Shown here: piece after piece, positions 15,689-18,486 of the stretch
Layout of the letters: the number at the start of each line of letters is the position of its first letter
Position numbering within the stretch: the first letter of the stretch is position 1
Assembly (NCBI GenBank): GCA_900543395.1
Contig: UQQT01000045.1
Span: 1-18,486, forward strand
Reading direction: 5' to 3'
Length of the DNA: 18,486 nucleotides
DNA from: an uncultured Oscillospiraceae bacterium
Lineage (GTDB): Bacteria > Bacillota > Clostridia > Oscillospirales > Acutalibacteraceae
Notes under the pieces: model-generated
The model's input: the letters and a program-made list of their open reading frames with translations, nothing else
Told to the model about the DNA's origin: nothing
Database searches by the model: none
Position numbers and translations under genes: made by a program

Positions 15689-16633
15689 ATGGCAGACGTA
15701 ATCAAGACCGCGACCAGAGACGCTTACGGCAAGGCTCTTGTCGAATTAGGCGAAAAGAACGATAAGCTTATAGTATTCGACGCAGACCTTGCGGCGGCTA
15801 CAAAGACGGGTATGTTCAAAAAGGCATTCCCCGACAGATTCATAGACTGCGGAATAGCGGAGAGTAATATGATGGGCGTTGCCGCAGGCATGGCTACCGC
15901 CGGATATACCGTATTCGCCTCGTCGTTTGCAATGTTCGCAGCAGGCAGAGCGTTCGAGCAGGTCAGAAACACGATAGGCTACCCCCATATAAACGTTAAA
16001 ATAGGCGCGACTCACGCAGGTATTTCCGTAGGCGAGGACGGCGCGTCACATCAGTGCTGTGAGGATATCGCTCTCATGAGAACGATACCCGGTATGACGA
16101 TTATCAACCCCGCCGACGACATAGAGGCAAGACTCGCCGTATTTGCGGCGGCTGAAATGAACGGTCCGTGCTACATGCGTTTCGGCAGACTCGCAGTACC
16201 CAGACTTTTTGACGAGAATTATAAATTCGAAATCGGCAAGGGTGTTTACCTTAAAGAGGGTAAGGACGTTACGATTATTGCGACGGGTCTTATGGTTGAC
16301 AGAGCGCTTCAGGCTGCCGAGCTTCTCAAAGCAGATAACATCGACGCGGCGGTAATCAACATGGCTACCGTCAAGCCCATTGACAGGGATATCATTATCG
16401 ACGCGGTTAAAAAGACGGGCGCGATCGTCACCACCGAGGAGCACAACATCATCGGCGGACTTGGCAGTGCGGTTGCAGAGGTCGTATGCGAAAGCTGTCC
16501 CGCTCCCGTCGTACGTCACGGCGTAGAGGACGTATTCGGAAAATCAGGCCCCGCGCTCGAGCTTCTCGAGATATTCGGACTTAATGCCTCGGGTATCGCC
16601 GAAAAGGCAAAGACCGCAATCGCATTAAAATAA
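15689..16633 (+). CDS. Transketolase, C-terminal (TPP pyrimidine-binding) subunit
   Basis: This 314-residue partner of the preceding protein carries the pyrimidine-binding and C-terminal regulatory domains of transketolase. The Glu that activates the thiamine ring is E58 in CGIAESNMMGVAAG. FASSFAMFAAGRAFEQVRNTIGY and ATHAGISVGEDGASHQCCEDIALMRTIPGM form the rest of the domain. The Rossmann-like C-terminal domain begins at about residue 190 (VTIIATGLMVDRALQAA) and includes TTEEHNIIGGLG. The ATG lies one base after the upstream stop, and GGAGG at 15675-15679 sits inside the upstream gene, so the subunits are translationally coupled and likely made in equal amounts. DXS and pyruvate dehydrogenase E1 beta share this fold, but the neighbour and the EDGASHQ motif favour transketolase. 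Confidence 0.95.
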   Translation: MADVIKTATRDAYGKALVELGEKNDKLIVFDADLAAATKTGMFKKAFPDRFIDCGIAESNMMGVAAGMATAGYTVFASSFAMFAAGRAFEQVRNTIGYPHINVKIGATHAGISVGEDGASHQCCEDIALMRTIPGMTIINPADDIEARLAVFAAAEMNGPCYMRFGRLAVPRLFDENYKFEIGKGVYLKEGKDVTIIATGLMVDRALQAAELLKADNIDAAVINMATVKPIDRDIIIDAVKKTGAIVTTEEHNIIGGLGSAVAEVVCESCPAPVVRHGVEDVFGKSGPALELLEIFGLNASGIAEKAKTAIALK

Positions 16634-16653
16634 GAAAGGCATATAAATTTAAC

Positions 16654-16658
16654 GGTGG
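16654..16658 (+). promoter_or_regulatory. Ribosome binding site deciding the rhaD start
   Basis: GGTGG, one base off GGAGG, lies 5 bases before ATG 16664. The alternative GTG at 16655 sits inside it and has only AAAGG 15 bases upstream. Active-site residue numbering with the ATG also matches the E. coli enzyme. Confidence 0.6.
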
Positions 16659-16663
16659 TTAAA

Positions 16664-17485
16664 ATGGAAGAAATATATAACGTACGATTTTTCAATAAAT
16701 TCTGCCGTCTGTGCGACGATTCGTATAACAGAGGCTGGAACGAGGCTAACGGAGGAAATCTTTCGTACAGAATGTCGGAGTTTGACGTCGACGAGGTCAG
16801 AAAATATTTTTCATACGAGAGAGACTGGCAGGATATCGGCGTAACGGTCGAAAATCTTGCGGGTGAATACTTCATGGTTACGGGCAGCGGTAAGTATTTT
16901 AAAAATACGAAAGAGGAGCCCGACGACAACGTATGCATTATCGAAATAGATTCGACGGGTACGAAGTACCGTATAGTATGGGGACTCGTAAACGGAGGCA
17001 GACCGACGAGCGAGCTTCCGACTCATCTTATGAACCACTCCGTTAAGAAAGACATAACGAAAGGCAAGAACCGCGTTATCTTCCATAACCACCCGATACA
17101 TACGATATCTCTTTCGTTCGTACTTGACCTCGACGACAGAACGTTTACGAGAGAACTCTGGGATATGATGCCCGAGTGCCCTGTCGTATTTCCCCGCGGA
17201 GTCGGCGTCGTAGGCTGGCACACCCCCGGAAGCATTGAGATAGCCGAGGAGACCGCAGAGAAGATGAAGCGTTTCGACGTTGTAGTCTGGGCGGGTCACG
17301 GCGTATTCTGCGCGGGCGAGAGCTTCGACAGAGTTTTCGGAATTCTCGACACGGTAGAAAAGGCGGCGACCATTCTCTGCAACGTAAAAGCCATGGGCGG
17401 TAAGAAGTGGCGCGTGACAAAAGAGCAGGTTATGACGCTTTACGAGAATTACGGCATAGATGTCGACGGAACGTTCTTTGACTGA
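16664..17485 (+). CDS. rhaD: Rhamnulose-1-phosphate aldolase
   Basis: RhaD is a zinc-dependent class II aldolase that splits L-rhamnulose 1-phosphate into dihydroxyacetone phosphate and L-lactaldehyde. The 273-residue length equals the E. coli enzyme (274). With the ATG at 16664, the zinc ligands fall at H141 and H143 (HNHP) and H212 (AGHG), and the acid/base residues at E117 (TSELPTH) and E171 (MMPECP). From memory these are the same numbers as in E. coli RhaD, which supports both the identity and the start. NEANGGNLSYR near residue 25 and the phosphate-binding TGSGKYF are also family features. Fuculose-phosphate aldolase and AraD share the fold but are shorter (about 215-230). No rhamnose isomerase, kinase or transporter is in the window, so the gene is separated from a full rha operon. 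It lies 30 bases after the transketolase genes. Confidence 0.94.
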   Translation: MEEIYNVRFFNKFCRLCDDSYNRGWNEANGGNLSYRMSEFDVDEVRKYFSYERDWQDIGVTVENLAGEYFMVTGSGKYFKNTKEEPDDNVCIIEIDSTGTKYRIVWGLVNGGRPTSELPTHLMNHSVKKDITKGKNRVIFHNHPIHTISLSFVLDLDDRTFTRELWDMMPECPVVFPRGVGVVGWHTPGSIEIAEETAEKMKRFDVVVWAGHGVFCAGESFDRVFGILDTVEKAATILCNVKAMGGKKWRVTKEQVMTLYENYGIDVDGTFFD

Positions 17486-17502
17486 TAAAAAAGTATGGAA
17501 GT

Positions 17503-17537
17503 TCACAAAAAACACTTGTAATAGTTGTTTTTTTGTG
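17503..17537 (+). other. A/T-tract inverted repeat after rhaD
   Basis: TCACAAAAAACA before and TGTTTTTTTGTGA after a short spacer form a stem of about 12 pairs with one bulged base. It could contribute to transcript ending after rhaD through the T7 stretch in its right arm, but no T run follows the stem. It overlaps the -35 to -10 interval of the next promoter. Confidence 0.35.
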
Positions 17538-17544
17538 ATAAAAT
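17516..17544 (+). promoter_or_regulatory. Extended -10 promoter for the zinc-ribbon membrane protein
   Basis: TTGTAA (17516-17521), 17 bases, then TAAAAT (17539-17544) with TGA directly before it make an extended -10 (TGATAAAAT). A T7 run sits in the spacer. It lies in the 96-base gap between rhaD and the next gene and is the best-formed promoter in the window. Confidence 0.55.
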
Positions 17545-17568
17545 TGATAGGTAATCATCCTTCCGAAT

Positions 17569-17574
17569 GGAGAA
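17569..17574 (+). promoter_or_regulatory. Ribosome binding site deciding the start of the last gene
   Basis: GGAGAA at 17569-17574 lies 7 bases before ATG 17582. The longer in-frame start ATG 17567 overlaps this site and has only CATCCTTCC in front of it. Confidence 0.7.
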
Positions 17575-17581
17575 ATGCATA

Positions 17582-18391
17582 ATGGCAAACTGTCCTCACT
17601 GTAATTATAAATTGTCGCTTGTCGACCTGAAAACCGAATGTCCCGTATGCGGAGTCAACATCCCGTACTACAACATGGACGAGGTTTTAAAGAAAGAGGC
17701 TGATAAAGCGGAATATGAGCACGCCATGACTCAGCCGAAATTCGACCGTTTAAAGGCGGCGACAATCGGCTCGACCGTCGCTAAGGTCAGAATCGGAATC
17801 TGTCTGCTTCCCCTGCTTGCGACTCTTCTTCCTTTAGGTAAGGAGGTTATTACGCTTCCGTATGCGGTCAAGTCCGTTACGGTCAACGCAATTTCGATTG
17901 TAAACGCTTTTTCAAACCTCGATACGGGATTCTTATTCTCGATGATGGGTTACGATAAGGTCGGAACGGCGTACATAGGCTACTTTGTCGGTCTTATTGG
18001 TATCGCGCTTGCAGCCGTCGCCGCGCTTCTCAATCTCATTTTCCTCATTATGTCGTGCGGTAAAAAGGGTATACAGCGTAATGTCGGCACCGCTATAGCG
18101 GGTATTGTCGCAACGGTTATAGCGGGCGTAGGATTTATAATCTATACCTCGACTATGAAGTCCGTGGCTCCCGACATTTTCTCGGGCAGTATCGGCTGGG
18201 GCGGAATCGGAATTCTCGCCGCATTTGCCGCTGAAATCGCGATTAACCTTATCTATAAGAAAAAGGGTATTCAGGTTAAGTATAAGGACGTTTCGCAGTA
18301 CCTTATCGCTTATGACGACAGAGTCAAGACTGACGATGAGAAGAGCGAAGAGGTTACCGTCGAAGTTGAAACCGCAGAGGTTTCCGAGTAA
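17582..18391 (+). CDS. Zinc-ribbon membrane protein of unknown function
   Basis: I do not recognise a named family. The 269-residue product begins with a compact zinc ribbon: C4-x2-C7 (CPHC) and C20-x2-C23 (CPVC). A charged helix follows (about 32-58). There are then about four membrane segments: near 70-86 (IGICLLPLLATLLPLG), 121-148 (long, GIALAAVAALLNLIFLIM), 158-179 and 193-214. The last 45 residues are cytoplasmic-looking and acidic. A short loop rich in S, N and V separates segments 1 and 2. The ribbon at the N-terminus and acidic C-terminus suggest both ends face the cytoplasm. Its own promoter and the following palindromes make it a probable single-gene unit. Similar zinc-ribbon plus membrane proteins occur widely in Clostridia as uncharacterised genes. 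A sensor, assembly or envelope role would be a guess. Confidence 0.8.
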   Translation: MANCPHCNYKLSLVDLKTECPVCGVNIPYYNMDEVLKKEADKAEYEHAMTQPKFDRLKAATIGSTVAKVRIGICLLPLLATLLPLGKEVITLPYAVKSVTVNAISIVNAFSNLDTGFLFSMMGYDKVGTAYIGYFVGLIGIALAAVAALLNLIFLIMSCGKKGIQRNVGTAIAGIVATVIAGVGFIIYTSTMKSVAPDIFSGSIGWGGIGILAAFAAEIAINLIYKKKGIQVKYKDVSQYLIAYDDRVKTDDEKSEEVTVEVETAEVSE

Positions 18392-18408
18392 ATTAAAATA
18401 ATTATTAA

Positions 18409-18430
18409 GGGCGTACCTTTCGGTACGCCC
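18409..18430. terminator. Strong 9-bp GC hairpin after the zinc-ribbon gene
   Basis: GGGCGTACC (18409-18417) and GGTACGCCC (18422-18430) pair exactly around TTTC, 17 bases after the stop. No T run follows on the + strand. Read on the - strand the loop is GAAA and the tail is TTAATAATTATTTTAATTT, so it looks more like an intrinsic terminator for a gene arriving from the right, or a bidirectional one. Confidence 0.6.
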
Positions 18431-18432
18431 TG

Positions 18433-18465
18433 CAGCTTGTCGAAAAAGTAGTTTTCGACAAGCTG
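18433..18465. repeat. Perfect 14-bp palindrome at the window end
   Basis: CAGCTTGTCGAAAA (18433-18446) and TTTTCGACAAGCTG (18452-18465) are exact complements around AGTAG. Two bases separate it from the preceding hairpin. The word TGTCGA recurs just after it (ctgTCGAgaa, near 18472-18480). A compact pair of palindromes in a gap after a gene fits a REP-like intergenic repeat; copy number elsewhere is unknown. Confidence 0.6.
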
Positions 18466-18486
18466 TGAGACTGTCGAGAATGTGCC

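Noticed and set aside
14848..16633. Frameshifted single transketolase gene
   Set aside because: Each half has its own ribosome site and complete domains, and two-gene transketolases are normal in Clostridia.

Overview
The window reads as chromosomal core DNA of a spore-forming member of the Clostridia (Firmicutes), plausibly an Oscillospirales/Ruminococcaceae-type anaerobe. The evidence is a Ger(x)C spore-germination lipoprotein, a MutL with an endonuclease motif, a YlbF/YmcA (Ric) family protein, SepF and DivIVA, and a transketolase split into two subunits. The genus assignment is inference. All sixteen protein genes lie on the + strand. They are tightly packed, with several 4-nt or longer overlaps. 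No gap exceeds 300 bases; the largest is 276.

Region 1 (1-1080) is the 3' part of a Ger(x)C germinant-receptor subunit gene that starts outside the window. Region 2 (about 1085-9086) is miaB - ymcA/ricA-like - mutS - mutL - miaA. This is close to the Bacillus order ymcB-ymcA-cotE-mutS-mutL, without cotE. It pairs the two enzymes that make ms2i6A37 in tRNA with the MutS/MutL mismatch-repair pair. Two adjacent hairpins precede mutS, and the second overlaps its Shine-Dalgarno site. A striking 260-bp nested inverted-repeat element fills the mutL-miaA gap.

Region 3 (9083-14828) is a division and envelope cluster: a HlyD-like membrane-anchored protein, yggS/ylmE, sepF, a very long DivIVA-family protein, lspA and an RluD-type pseudouridine synthase. 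It is a condensed form of the Bacillus ylmE-sepF-ylmG-ylmH-divIVA-ileS-ylyA-lspA-ylyB run.

Region 4 (14848-17485) is metabolic: the N- and C-terminal transketolase subunits followed by rhamnulose-1-phosphate aldolase. Region 5 (17516-18486) is a separately promoted zinc-ribbon membrane protein of unknown role, followed by two strong palindromes.

Five starts are placed differently from the longest open frame, because the Shine-Dalgarno site and family N-terminus favour a downstream codon: miaB, mutL, yggS, rhaD and the zinc-ribbon gene. I found no tRNA, rRNA, CRISPR array, transposase or phage gene. Nothing here is clearly a new enzymatic system. The least explained items are the nested inverted-repeat element, the mutS leader, the HlyD-like gene fixed to the division cluster, and the DivIVA variant with a charge-segregated tail.
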